Assembly (NCBI RefSeq): GCF_028640845.1
Contig: NC_080539.1
Span: 189,729,436-189,793,435, forward strand
From: Ahaetulla prasina
Taxonomy: Eukaryota; Chordata; Lepidosauria; Squamata; Colubridae
DNA length: 64,000 bases
Direction: 5' to 3'
The notes under the pieces are model-generated. The model was not told the DNA's origin. It searched no databases and saw only the letters and a program-made list of their open reading frames with translations. This document shows, piece after piece, positions 53,391-63,109 of the stretch; the first letter of the stretch is position 1; every line of letters starts with the position of its first letter. The translations under genes and the position numbers were made by a program.

Positions 53391-54013
53391 AGGAGAGGAA
53401 GATTGGAAAAATTAAGAGAGAGCAGCCCAGCTGCACCTGAGAGGCCTGAGAGAAGCCCAGCTGCACCTGAGGCCTACCCAAGAAACCGGAGGCCCATCGA
53501 AGTGAGGTGAGCAGAGAGGCAAACTGACTATAGGCAGCAAAGCCAACCGGTGGAAATAAAGAGGTGAGCCCGGTGAGCAAGTGGGACCAGCTGCGAAGCA
53601 GGAAGGAAAACCAGCTGTGGGATGGAGAGGCCAGCCAACCGAGGGCAGTGCAACGACTGGCAAAGAACAAAGAGGTGAGCTGGTGAGAGAGCAAAGCAGG
53701 GAAAGGAGAGGAAGATTGGAAAAATTAAGAGAGCAGCCCAGCTGCACCTGAGAGGCCTGAGAGAAGCCCAGCTGCACCTGAGGCCTACCCAAGAAACCGG
53801 AGGCCCATCGAAGTGAGGTGAGCAGAGAGGCAAACTGACTATAGGCAGCAAAGCCAACCGGTGGAAATAAAGAGGTGAGCCCGGTGAGCAAGTGGGACCA
53901 GCTGCGAAGCAGGAAGGAAAACCAGCTGTGGGATGGAGAGGCCAGCCAACCGAGGGCAGTGCAACGACTGGCAAAGAACAAAGAGGTGAGCTGGTGAGAG
54001 AGCAAAGCAGGGA
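53391..54013. repeat. Tandem duplication, two near-identical ~311-bp units
   Basis: Unit 1 (53391-53703) and unit 2 (53704-54013) both run from 'aggagaggaagattgg' through 'gcagcccagctgcacc' to 'gagagagcaaagcaggg'. By eye the only difference is a 2-bp AG in unit 1. Purine-biased; a third unit begins at 54013 and diverges after about 10 bases. The long minus-strand frames across it are low-complexity artefacts. Confidence 0.9.
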
Positions 54014-54510
54014 AAGGAGAAAAGAGAAGAGGAGAACTTGCTGTGGATCGTCGATGAGAGAACAGAGCAGGGAGGAAGGGAAGAGAAGAGAGAAAAAGCT
54101 TGAGGAGGACCATCCAGGCAGTCCTGTTTGCTGATGGAAGCAGCGTCCCCAGCGCGACAGACAGCAAATGGAAGCCACATGGCTCCAGAGCAAAAAGCAG
54201 CAGCAGCACAGCAGGGAGGAGAGAGCGCCAGCAGTAGCATGGGCAGTGTGGGAGCTAGAGCCTGAGAGGACTGCAGAGAGCAACTGGGAAAGTGACGGTG
54301 GATCTGAGTGGAGCAGACTGGACAGCAGAGCTGAGCTGACCAGAAAGCTGCACGGTAGGCCAAAAGAGCTGACCAGAACAGGGACAAGGCTGAAAAGACC
54401 AGAGCACTGAAGGACAGAAGGGAGCTGGCAGAGAAAACAACAAAAGGCTAGACCAGCAAACAAGGGAAGTGAAGGCAACAAATTAAGCCTGAGGTTCCAA
54501 TACGCAGGGA
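54014..54510. other. Purine-rich continuation of the tandem region
   Basis: GA/CAG-rich; possibly LINE 5' UTR. No recognised coding potential on either strand. Confidence 0.4.
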
Positions 54511-54869
54511 GGGAAGAGCAGGGGTGAAATGCTCCCGGTTCGGACCGGCTCGCTTGATCCAGTAGCGATGGCGGTGGGTGGTTCGGAGAACCGGTACAAA
54601 AATCCTTGGCCCCACCCCCTGCCTCTGCTGAGCCACACCATCATCAGAGGGTTTTTTTTTTTACTTTTAAAAGCAGTTTTTCTTCAGCCAAAAACATGTC
54701 TTTAAAAGTAAAAAAAAAAAACCTTTGAGGATCCCACGGCTCAACTGAGATTGTCAGAACCCTTTAAAAGTTTTTTTTTTTTGGCCAAAGAGGTTGTAAA
54801 AAAAGTTTTAAAAGGCTCCTCTGGCAATCCCAGCTGAGTTCCTCAACACCAGAACCTTTAAAAATATGT

Positions 54870-54908
54870 TTTCTACAAGCTCTTCAGCCGAAGAGCTTGT
54901 AGAAAACC
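54870..54908. repeat. Perfect palindrome, 16-bp arms, 6-bp loop
   Basis: ttttctacaagctctt and aagagcttgtagaaaa flank the loop cagccg. Confidence 0.9.
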
Positions 54909-55256
54909 TTCTTTTAAGAGGTTCTGGGCTGCAATAAGGCACTTACCTATTACTGCTCCTTTCTGGCTGGGAAAGCCATGCTTTACATCAGTTGCATCAG
55001 CTAGCAACTGAATGTGCCTGCCTAAAATCCATCTCGGTCAGCAACCCAATCTGCCTGCTTTGCTGGCTGAGGAACTCTGGGAATTTAAGTCCACAAACCT
55101 TAAAATTACTAAGGTTGGAGACCCCTGATCTAAAAAATATAAATAAAATAAAATATTTGTGCAGCTTTCTGAGATTTGGTGTGTTTCACTCTAACTACAC
55201 AAACACACAAAATCTCACAAAGCTGTATGTGGCATTTTGTGTTTGTGTGTGTGAAT

Positions 55257-55298
55257 CAGTTGTGTTGTGTTGTGTTGTGTTGTGTTGTGTTGTGTGTG
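55257..55298. repeat. (TTGTG)n pentamer microsatellite
   Basis: Seven or so TTGTG units passing into TG repeats; a shorter run is at 55408-55425. Confidence 0.9.
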
Positions 55299-55599
55299 TG
55301 TAGTGTGAAAGTTGATTTTTGAGTTTTTGTGGCTGTGTGAGGTTCCTGCTTGTTCCAGGGGCCATTTTGGGTAAAGTGCAGCTGCTTTTACATTGTGTGT
55401 GAGTTAGTTGTGTTGTGTTGTGTGTGTGTAAAGTGTGAAAGTTGGTTTTTGGTACCTCTTATTGTTTTGTATACTGTTTATTATTTTTATTATTTATTGT
55501 TATCGGCCAGAAGCAGCCGATTTCTCCCCTTAGTTCTCAGTACTCAATACTCAGACTCACAACCTCACACTCAAAGAAAACATGCAAGCACTCCAATAT

Positions 55600-55805
55600 C
55601 CCTAAAAAAGTCACTTCAACAAACTCACCTGGGATAAACAGAAAAGCACCCCAGATTTCACGCTCTAAAAAAGAAAGGTGACAGGTGAGTGTTGGTGATA
55701 GGAGATTTTATTTTCAAAGGAACAGAACCAGCCATCTGCAGACCGGACATACAATTAGGGAGGTATGTTGGCTCCCTGGAGCAAAAATCAAGGATGTGGT
55801 TGAGA
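55600..55805 (+). pseudogene. CR1 ORF1 fragment (SGNH/esterase-like start)
   Basis: The plus-strand reading resembles the CR1 ORF1 esterase-type domain: V-x-GD (55690-55705) then FKGTEPAICRPDIQLGRYV, with REVCWLPGAKIKDVVEKAS in an overlapping frame. CR1 ORF1 proteins often begin with such a GDSL/SGNH block. Only ~70 codons; opposite in strand to the L3-like element around it. Confidence 0.5.
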
Positions 55806-56560
55806 AAGCTTCCGCTGCCACCCTATTCCAAGCAACAACCAGGACTTTAGATGGATCATGCAGCAGACCATCAGGAACAGACCTCAATTGCCTCTGAAAC
55901 CCATTTGGGTCCATCAATGGGTGGAGGACCAATCAAATTGGTCCAACATACCCACAGTGGACAGCGGTGCTAGAGAATTCCATAGTAATCAGGGCATGAT
56001 CTGGCCATGCCGAGATACTCAGAGTTTCCCCCATTTCCGCTCACATACCCAATGCCCGATAACACCACCCAATTAGGAGTATGATCACTGTCCTGTGTTG
56101 GGCTCTGGATGATCTGCAACAGATCTGTGGCCATAAACTCCTCAGCTCCATTCCTAAAGTAGATAGCTTGAGATCACCCAAGACCATAAGTCTGGAGAAG
56201 TGTGCCATCAACCCAAAAATGAATTCAAAGAGCTTAGACAAGGAGATTACTGTGCAGCAGGGAGGCTGGTACAACATCAACAATCCAAACTGCTCCCTAA
56301 AGCCCAACTTAACGAACAAGATCTTACTTCCAGTGATCTGTAGAGCAACACACCTGAAAGGGATTCCTAGATGGCAACTGCTACACCATCATCCCACCCT
56401 GTGATCTCTAGTAATGCATACCTGGAAACCAGCTGGGCTCATCTCTGAAATGACCATGCATACCCACTTTTTGAACCCAGCCAGATCTCAGTAATACATG
56501 CTATCTTGGTTCCTCATTGACAGAGTTCCCAACTGAACAAGGCCTTATTACAGATCTACC
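55806..56560 (-). pseudogene. L3-like LINE, endonuclease/linker part
   Basis: Minus readings include MDPNGFQRQLRSVPDGLLHD (~55910-55850; linker before RT) and VLGDLKLSTLGMELRSLW (~56185-56130; GDxN-type strand of the APE nuclease, decayed), with PQICCRSSRAQHRTVIILLI following. Belongs with 52730-53305 once the intervening repeats are removed. Confidence 0.55.
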
Positions 56561-57592
56561 TTAAAGGCAGCAAGCTGGAAATGATCTTGTCAAAATGAAC
56601 TTTTAAATTTGTGAACTGAAAATCTAAAATACACTGAATATTTCTTCTAAGAAACACATTTAAATGTGCTACATTTTGACTGATTTTGTCCAATGAGTTA
56701 GGGGAAAAATCATATACTTGTTGAAAATAACCATGTTTATTTCATATGAATACATTTTTAAAAAAGTGAGATTCATCACTTGAGTAAGAAATGTTTTAAT
56801 TCAATTAATAAACCATATACAATAGAACTATTTAAATTGCAATTAAACATTTTGAACCACAAAAGATTCAATTCATTTATTTATGAATATTTATAGTAGT
56901 TAACAACATATGATAAAAAGAATGAGTTAATATTTTGAGTTTGAAGCAAAGATTAAACATTAGGTCATTTCTTACAGTTCCTAGTTCTTATAAACTACAA
57001 TATAAACAGTGAAAACAGAAGTATTTTTTATCAACTCACGGTCTTCCTAAATTAATGTTTTATTCTTATTTAAATTCAAATGCTGCAGAAAGTTCATGGT
57101 TTTCAATACTCTTCAAGTGATTGTTTCAATTCTGCAAATGTGGCTTCTTTAGAGATAAAGTAAAATGACAGTAAACTGTGAAGTTGTATCAGGAAATTTA
57201 CAAATGTCTGCAGGAAATTGAATAATCATTTACTGGGAAATAATATTTTAAATATCATAGTTTGCTTCTAAAATACTAATATAATTTTTATATCCATTTT
57301 ACTAAATTTAAATACTTTAGTGAATGTAGAACCACAAATACAGAAAGACTGCACCTTGCCCAGAACAAATTAGGAGTTAACCTAAAGCCTAGCTGGTCAC
57401 TGAACTTACAAAGCATAACATTCTGTCATGTGAATACTAGTAAAAAAATAAACCAGTAAATCCAATCTCACTCCTTGGTTACAATGCAAGAGAATTCTCT
57501 GCTTCATGTGAACCCAGCCAAGTGTCAAGAGTAACTCTAAGGCTTGCCTTGCCTTTCTCCTCAAGAAAGTAGAACTCTTGAAACAAGCATTA
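56561..57592. other. AT-rich sequence with one possible terminal exon
   Basis: No transposon motifs recognised over 1 kb, the longest such stretch on this side. Short A/T runs throughout. See the candidate exon at 57103-57149. Confidence 0.4.
57103..57149 (-). CDS. Possible terminal coding exon (minus), weak
   Basis: After an acceptor-like 'ctttatctctaaag' the minus strand reads EATFAELKQSLEEY and a stop (TGA at 57105-57103). An AATAAA follows on the same strand ~40 nt later (plus tttatt at 57058-57063). The peptide has host-like composition, but the frame is also open further upstream and the splice phase (1) does not match the exon pair at 62.5-62.8 kb. Probably chance unless a partner exon is found. 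Confidence 0.25.
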
Positions 57593-57998
57593 TGTCAAGT
57601 TCCAAGTAATGCACCCATCAGAAATCGAACTCCAAGGCATTTCATTTCCTCAAACAAATTTATTTAGGTACATCATCTTGGCACAAACTGATGGAAAGCC
57701 AGTACTGAAAGTTCCCGTGCTTTCCACCCCAGTATAAGTAAGAGTTTCTCAATTTTTCAGAACAATCTGTCACATTGTCCAACTGGGATGAGAGCTGGTT
57801 GCTTGGTGACTTCTCTCCTCCTCCTCTGGCCAGCCAGCCATTGGAATGTACCAGACTCATCCGCTATGTTGTTTTGGCTGCAGACTCCATCCTCCTCAGC
57901 TCTCCCTCCTTCAACTCCAAACTGTGTCAAACTGAATTCATGTTAGAGTAACCAATGATATAAACAATCCCACACCCCGATCAAATTCGGGCTTGACA
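57593..57998 (-). mobile_element. Solo LTR, minus orientation (same family as 5495-5835)
   Basis: On the minus strand it starts tgtcaagcccgaatttgatc and ends attacttggaacttgaca, matching both ends of the LTR at 5495. Phrases 'ggggtgtgggattgttt' and 'ggttgcttgg' are shared. Target repeats were not identified, so it could be one LTR of a broken ERV instead of a solo LTR. Confidence 0.7.
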
Positions 57999-58794
57999 TT
58001 ATTTCAAAAGGAAACCCTCTCATATGTTCAGTCCGAGCTGAGCCAATCCACAGGTGCGAAGTTATTATGAGAACTCGAGCCCAGAAAAGTGATAAGTTGC
58101 TTTCAGGCTCCGCTTTGCCCATTTCTTCGGAGCTGAGATGGCCCAAGTAATTCCCTCCCCCCCTCCCTTTCCCAAGCAGGTACATCAAAGTGACAGGAAA
58201 CCCAGAAACAGGAAAGGGGTTGTAAAAGAGTATCCAGGGCCCGCTCCCCACCGGAATGGCAGTGTCCCAATAGGGATCTATGGGACCTAACAATAATACT
58301 AATTTACAGGGGAGCATGAAGATAAACTTAATCTAGAATCAATCCAGTTGAATAGGATACATATTTCAACCCATGGACATATGACAACTGACATATGACA
58401 GTTCTAAGATGATTACTCTGATATAACTCCTTATTTGGTGGCTTTGCTTCCTGGTTTTTGAAGGGGAGACTAGGAAGGACCCAAGATGACCTTTGGACGA
58501 TTGTGCATAGATGGAGAAGAATGGAGCTGGACACCTGCAATTCTTGATAAGGAGCAATCGGAAGGTCTGGTCTCAACATTTTTTCCCTTCAGCTACCCAT
58601 CTTTCTTAAGCATGCCTGGGTTTTAATTGCATTTTTGAAGCTTTATAATCAAGATTTATGACTGGTTAACTTTTGACCTATTTTATAACCCCTTGGTGGA
58701 CTTTTACAAATTCTTTTTTTTTTCATTGTTTACCATTAAATACAAAATTATTATTTTTTTAACCATAAGGATCAGGCTTACATTTACATTTACA
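57999..58794. other. Unassigned; possibly ERV internal sequence
   Basis: No retroviral protein motif could be read on either strand. Contains C8 and CCCTCCC tracts near 58155. Confidence 0.4.
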
Positions 58795-59732
58795 CAGGAT
58801 TATAAGATTATATGATGAATCTGCGTACAGACGGGAGGTTGAATGACTAGCCTCGTGGTGCGACTGGAACAATCTGGAACTGAACACGCTCAAAACTGTA
58901 GAAATAGTGGTAGGCTTTAGGAGAAACCCTTCCATACTTCCACCTCTCACAATACTAGACAACACAGTATCAACAGTAGAAACCTTCAAATTTCTAGGTT
59001 CTACCATATCGCAAGATCTAAAATGGACAGCTAACATCAAAAACGTCATCAAAAAAGCACAACAAAGAATGTTCTTTCTGCGCTAACTCAGAAAGTTCAA
59101 ACTGCCCAAGGAGCTGCTGATCCAGTTCTACAGAGGAATTATTGAGTCTGTCATCTGCACCTCTATTAACTGTCTGGTTTGGTCCTGCAACCCAACAAGA
59201 CAGACGCAGACTTCAGAGGATAATTAGAACTGCAGAAAAAACAATGGCTACCAACCTGCCTTCCATTGAGGACCTGTATACTTCACGAATCAAAAAGAGG
59301 GATGTGAAAATATTTACAGACCCCTCATATCCTGTTTCAACTCCTACCCTCAAAACGAGGCTATAGAGCACTGCACATCAGAACAACTAGACACAAGAAC
59401 AATTTTTTCCCCAAACGCCCCAAACGCCATCACTTTGCTAAACAAATAATTCCCTCAACACTGTCAAACTATTTACTAAATCTGCACCACTATTAATCTT
59501 CTCATCATTCCCATCACCCATCTCTTTCCACTTATGACTGTAACTTTGTTGCTTGTATCCTTACAATTTATACTAATATAGATTGTTTCCTGATTGTTTA
59601 ATTGTAGCCTATGATTATCATTAAGTGTTGTAAGTGTTGTATCTTGATGAAAGTATCTTCTTTTATATACACTGAGAGCATATGCACCAAGACAAATTCC
59701 TTGTGTATCCAATCACATTTGGCCAATAAAAA
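58795..59732 (+). pseudogene. CR1-group LINE, copy 2 (5'-truncated C-terminal part)
   Basis: Collinear with 38817-39716. Begins in the RT (ESAYRREVE-like, stop where copy 1 reads R-L) and continues with NNLELNTLKTVEIVVGFRRN-type sequence, STVETFKFLGSTISQDLKWT and EELLIQFYRGIIESVICTSI-like reading. A frame at 59142-59366 reads RRLQRIIRTAEKTMATNLPS and KRDVKIFTDPSYP. Copy 2 retains TGG at the position of the copy-1 stop (39031). Ends 'ccaatcacatttggccaata'. Confidence 0.8.
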
Positions 59733-59801
59733 ATTCTATTCTATTCTATTCTATTCTATTCTATTCTATTCTATTCTATTCTATTCTATTCTATTCTATT
59801 T
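59733..59801. repeat. (ATTCT)n microsatellite seeded by the LINE tail, ~14 units
   Basis: Pure pentamer run directly after the LINE 3' end; copy 1 has only about four units at the same place. Confidence 0.95.
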
Positions 59802-59829
59802 TTAAAAGAGCCTTGATATTTCTGTTAAT

Positions 59830-60300
59830 TTTTGATGGGAAAATTCTCCTTTCTTTAAACTTTTTTGGGGAAAAAACCCTTTTCTTGTGGAAGCTTATTT
59901 GCTTCTCTTCTTGGAGAGGAAAACAAAGTGTTTCTCATATCTTTGAAAAGAGATAAATTGTTTGGGGAGACAATTGAAAAAAGAATGCTGTCCATGTTAC
60001 AGGTTTTATTTGAAAATATAAATTTAAAAAAATGATGGTTCAATAACAGTTCTGCAAACACAAGATGATATCCAAAGGGAGGAAGTAACAGTTGGACCTG
60101 ATTTGCAATTTGAGGAACTGGAATTTGATCTGTTGAAATCAGATATGAAGAAAGGGTTTGGTTTGCCAGAAAAGATTGAAAGAATATGAATATAAGAAAT
60201 TCTAAGATAATGGATATGACAAAAGATGGACTGGACTTTCTTGACAAGGGGAATACAGTGTTGTGAAGGATAATTATTCAAAAATGGATATTTACAACAG
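59830..60300 (+). pseudogene. Possible L1 ORF1-region fragment
   Basis: The plus-strand frames have a Glu/Asp-rich reading (VTVGPDLQFEELEFDLLKSD near 60090) and 'tttcttgacaaggggaatacagtgttgtgaagg', similar in style to ORF1-region sequence of the L1 mosaics at 25903 and 32101. No signature motif; low confidence. Confidence 0.3.
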
Positions 60301-60844
60301 AGACTTATGTTCCCAATTAAAAGTTCCCAATTAAAACCCTAAGGAAACATTTCACTATTAAGAACCAAATGAAGGTATTTGATCCTGGACTCAGTGATCA
60401 TGATTGTGGTGATTTGTAGTAAATAGGAAACTATTTAGATTTTCTATGAGTAAATTACAATAACAGTTAACATGGTGCTTTGAATTTTAACTTTGCTTTT
60501 TTTTAACTTGTTAACTATTTTTTCATTCACATATGCATACAAAGACCCCATTTACCTTTACAATTTTCTCCAGCTGCTGACAGGAGCAACTAGTTTTCAT
60601 AATGGAGGCTATTTTGCATTATTTTCCAAGTAGGTTCCATTCTCAGGATCATTTGGAAGTCACCTTATCCAAACCTGAAGAAGATTTGAAGAAGCTTCCA
60701 AAGTAGTGCGAGAATGGAACCTGCTCTCATAATCCTTCAAAAGCCTCCTTCTCCAAACTATGAAATTTAGATATTGATAGGCCAGGTGGCTAGCTGAGTG
60801 GTGGGAAATAGGTGAATGGAGGAAGTTGCAGCATTCTGTAGTCC
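60301..60844. other. Unassigned; contains a short inverted repeat
   Basis: aggttccattctc (60631-60643) and gagaatggaacct (60710-60722) form a foldback with a second internal pair (ttggaag/cttccaa). No gene. Confidence 0.4.
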
Positions 60845-60992
60845 TAAGGGTGTATCAGCTGCCAAGCAAATAAATTTTGATCACATGATCATGCAACAAC
60901 CATAATTTGGCACAGGCCATAATTCCTTTCATTAAATGCCGTCACAATTTTGAATGGTCACTGAACAAATGGTTGTATGTTGAGGACTATCT
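60845..60992 (+). mobile_element. MITE fragment (family of 4372), 3' half
   Basis: Contains 'ttttgatcacatgatcatgcaac', 'gaatggtcactgaacaaatg' and the terminus 'gttgtatgttgaggactatctg'. The left half is missing. Confidence 0.6.
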
Positions 60993-61097
60993 GTATCATA
61001 CAGCTGCTACAAATGCTTTCTTGAGGTGCATTATCATCATTGCCAACTTCATCATTTTGTGGTGCACAAAATCCAGATCATAGGAAACAAGTCTATA

Positions 61098-61440
61098 CAA
61101 GTAGTTCTCGACTTACAACCACAATTGATCCCAAAATTTCGGTTGCTAAGCTAATTATCATAGTTGTAAGAGTGATAATTGTTAAGTGGATCACTGCAGT
61201 TGTTAAATTAGTAACACAGTTGTTAAGTGAATCTGGCTTCCCCATTGATTTTGCTTGTCACAAGGTCGCAAAGGTGATCACATGACACTGAGATACTGCA
61301 ACCATCATAAATATGAGTCTGTTGCCAAACATCTGAATTTTGATCACATGACATGGAGATGCGACAATGGTCATGTGAAAAGCTGTCATAAGTCACTTTT
61401 CCCAGTGCCGTTATAACTTTGAACAGTCACTAAATGAACT
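61098..61440 (+). mobile_element. MITE (family of 4372), forward copy, right end lost
   Basis: Starts caagtagttctcgacttaca and runs collinearly with the reverse complement of 4372-4772. Breaks off at 'cactaaatgaact', where the expected terminus is replaced by a LINE tail. Confidence 0.7.
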
Positions 61441-61520
61441 ATTATGAGTCCCTCGGGAGATAGGGCGGTATAAAAATGTGATTAAATAAATAAATAATAA
61501 ATAAATAAATAAATATTATC
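61441..61520 (+). mobile_element. LINE/SINE tail hairpin remnant and (AAAT)n
   Basis: Partial tail 'gagtccctcgggagatagggcgg' lacking its left arm, then AAATA repeats to 61515. Confidence 0.6.
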
Positions 61521-61880
61521 AATGGAGGATACCTATATTCTTCCTTGATGAACTATTTTATCTTTCCATTTCTTACACTATATTCCTTTATTGTATTTAG
61601 AACTTTTCTGAGCTTTTTATCTAGCTTCAGATTCCTTGATTAGGTACTTCAATATTACATAGTCACTTTTCCCAATATTACTCTTAACCTGCTATTTTTA
61701 AGGAATACATGACCCAGTTTCTTAAGTCACTTAAGTGACTATTGCTCACTATCAGTAATAGAAAATAAATTGCTGATACCTTTCTCCATCATCTGAAGGA
61801 GAAAGTTGTCAGCACTACAAATGAAACATCTCTTAGGAAGACCATGCTTGGTTGAGTGCCTCTCTGGAATGTTGTGACTA
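61521..61880. other. Unassigned sequence
   Basis: Nothing recognised. Confidence 0.4.
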
Positions 61881-62260
61881 ATTAAAGTTTCCCATTAATC
61901 CTAGTAGACACTAATAATATTTTATTAGTTGTCTCCATTTATTTTAATTAAAGAATACATATTCCAGAACTAGATGTAATTGTCTAGGTGACTTCTCTTG
62001 ATCCTGATGCAGACCAGGATTGGGTTTTTTTCCACAGCTGTACCACCCAGTTGGGTCATGTTCAGTTTTTGATCCACCAAGACACCCACATCTTTTCATA
62101 TTTACTGTTGTCTGAAATAGTTTCGTTGCTTGATTTTTCCTATTTCTTTTCTTCCCATTTTCCCATAGCATGGTGGCTACTTAGTATGAATTTCACATCT
62201 TTGAATTTCAAGATCTTTGGCTTTTAATTAAAAATTCCATAAAAACAGCAGCATATAGAA
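61881..62260 (-). mobile_element. Possible old CR1 fragment
   Basis: 'gatccaccaagacacccacatctttt' recalls the CR1 phrase for accelerated decay copies ('tattaggactccaagatcctt'); no reading frame. Tentative. Confidence 0.3.
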
Positions 62261-62331
62261 AAACGATAGTTTTATGCCCTGATGCTAAGCTAATTATTAC
62301 AGTAGTAAAAAACACTTGAATTAATTAGGCA

Positions 62332-62353
62332 TTTATTTCCAAAAATGTTTATT
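62332..62353 (-). terminator. Polyadenylation signals of the minus-strand host gene
   Basis: AATAAA occurs on the minus strand at 62353-62348 and 62337-62332, about 130-150 nt after the stop codon at 62481; another is at 62458-62453, 23 nt after the stop. Spacing is normal for a short 3' UTR. Confidence 0.5.
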
Positions 62354-62480
62354 ATTAAGATATAAATGTAAAATGCAGCAGGGGAAGAAATTCATTACAA
62401 CTCAGAGATTTCTAAAACATACATTTCAATGCATTTTCAAGGTACTCACTTGTTTATTTCTCAGATTACTTTTTTTCTGA

Positions 62481-62601
62481 TTATGAAGCAATTTTTTTAT
62501 TCAGGAGAGATGATGTCATTTGAACAATTGTGCTTAAGGGCAAACCGCTAAGTCGACTCTTGTTTTCTTTTACCTCTACCAAAGCAGCCAAAATATTCTC
62601 T
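62481..62601 (-). CDS. Terminal coding exon of an unidentified host gene
   Basis: The acceptor tttttattttag is followed by 121 bases that complete a split Arg codon (AG|A) from the previous exon, then ENILAALVEVKENKSRLSGL, ending MTSSLLNKKIAS and TAA at 62483-62481. The frame is the only one without early stops: the alternative AG two bases on gives a stop after about 16 codons. Composition is host-like and helical. The protein is not recognised. An exact 140-bp copy of this exon and its acceptor is at 63716-63855. Confidence 0.75.
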
Positions 62602-62680
62602 CTAAAATAAAAATAAATGAAAACTTCCAAGACCAGCTTAATATATTCCTACAAATATCACCTCTGAATAACACACTTAC

Positions 62681-62826
62681 CTAGTAATCTGTGGATATAA
62701 TTCTTCAAGTTTCTTTAGTACTTTGCGGAAACTGCTTAAGTTTAATGTATTTGGAGTTATAAAGGAAGATGATGGATTTGGAGTAAACTGTACTGAGCCA
62801 AAAGGCAAGAGGCTGTCTGCAATATC
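62681..62826 (-). CDS. Penultimate coding exon of the same host gene
   Basis: Acceptor ttttgtatctag, then 146 bases opening DIADSLLPFGSVQFTPNPSS and continuing ITPNTLNLSSFRKVLKKLEE to YPQIT plus two bases of Arg; donor AG|GTAAGTGTG (62680-62672). Only this frame is open; the other two have stops. Exon phases (0 in, 2 out) match the terminal exon. The intron between them is just 79 bp. The Ser/Thr/Pro-rich half followed by a charged helix suggests the C-terminus of a larger protein whose earlier exons lie beyond the window. Not identified. Confidence 0.75.
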
Positions 62827-63109
62827 CTAGATACAAAATAAACAAAAACTGTAGTTTCACTCAAGATTACAATATGGAAACTAACATTTAAACAATGCTG
62901 TAACATTAGAAAGAACATAATTGACATTTTCAGAAATAAGATCTTATGTATTCAATACAACCACTGATTAAAGTTTTTCACATGCTTTACAGAGGTGGCA
63001 GTTTTAAAAGGTTAATTGAATTATCTAAAATGTTCCTTTTCAATTAAATTCCATTCAATCTAGAAATTTGTTTAATAGCATAACCATAGCAATTGTTACA
63101 GTAGAATCA
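62827..63109 (-). other. Intron of the host gene
   Basis: Sequence upstream of the penultimate exon on the gene's strand; no repeat recognised up to the CR1. Confidence 0.5.

Larger units (their letters stand above)
54511..55450 (+). mobile_element. hAT-like non-autonomous element, one end visible
   Basis: Begins caggggtgaaatgctcccgg, an abundant squamate MITE-type terminus, followed by GC-rich then poly-T/poly-A paired blocks. The mirrored end (expected '...ttcacccctg') is not found, so it is 3'-truncated or rearranged. Contains an internal palindrome (54870-54908) and TTGTG repeats. Confidence 0.5.

Noticed and set aside
53391..54013. CRISPR-like or satellite array
   Set aside because: Only two long units with no spacers; a simple tandem duplication in a vertebrate genome.
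53412..54481. Minus-strand open frames of 265 and 317 codons rich in Leu, Ser, Phe and Pro
   Set aside because: They lie over a purine-rich tandem duplication; several frames are open at once and the sequence repeats itself. This is compositional bias, not a gene.
62481..62826. An alternative splice acceptor two bases further in the terminal exon
   Set aside because: It shifts the frame and gives a stop after about 16 codons, whereas the chosen acceptor yields a complete frame to TAA.
57103..62826. Splicing of the penultimate exon at 62681 to the possible exon at 57149
   Set aside because: Splice phases differ (2 versus 1), so the peptide at 57.1 kb would not be read in frame.
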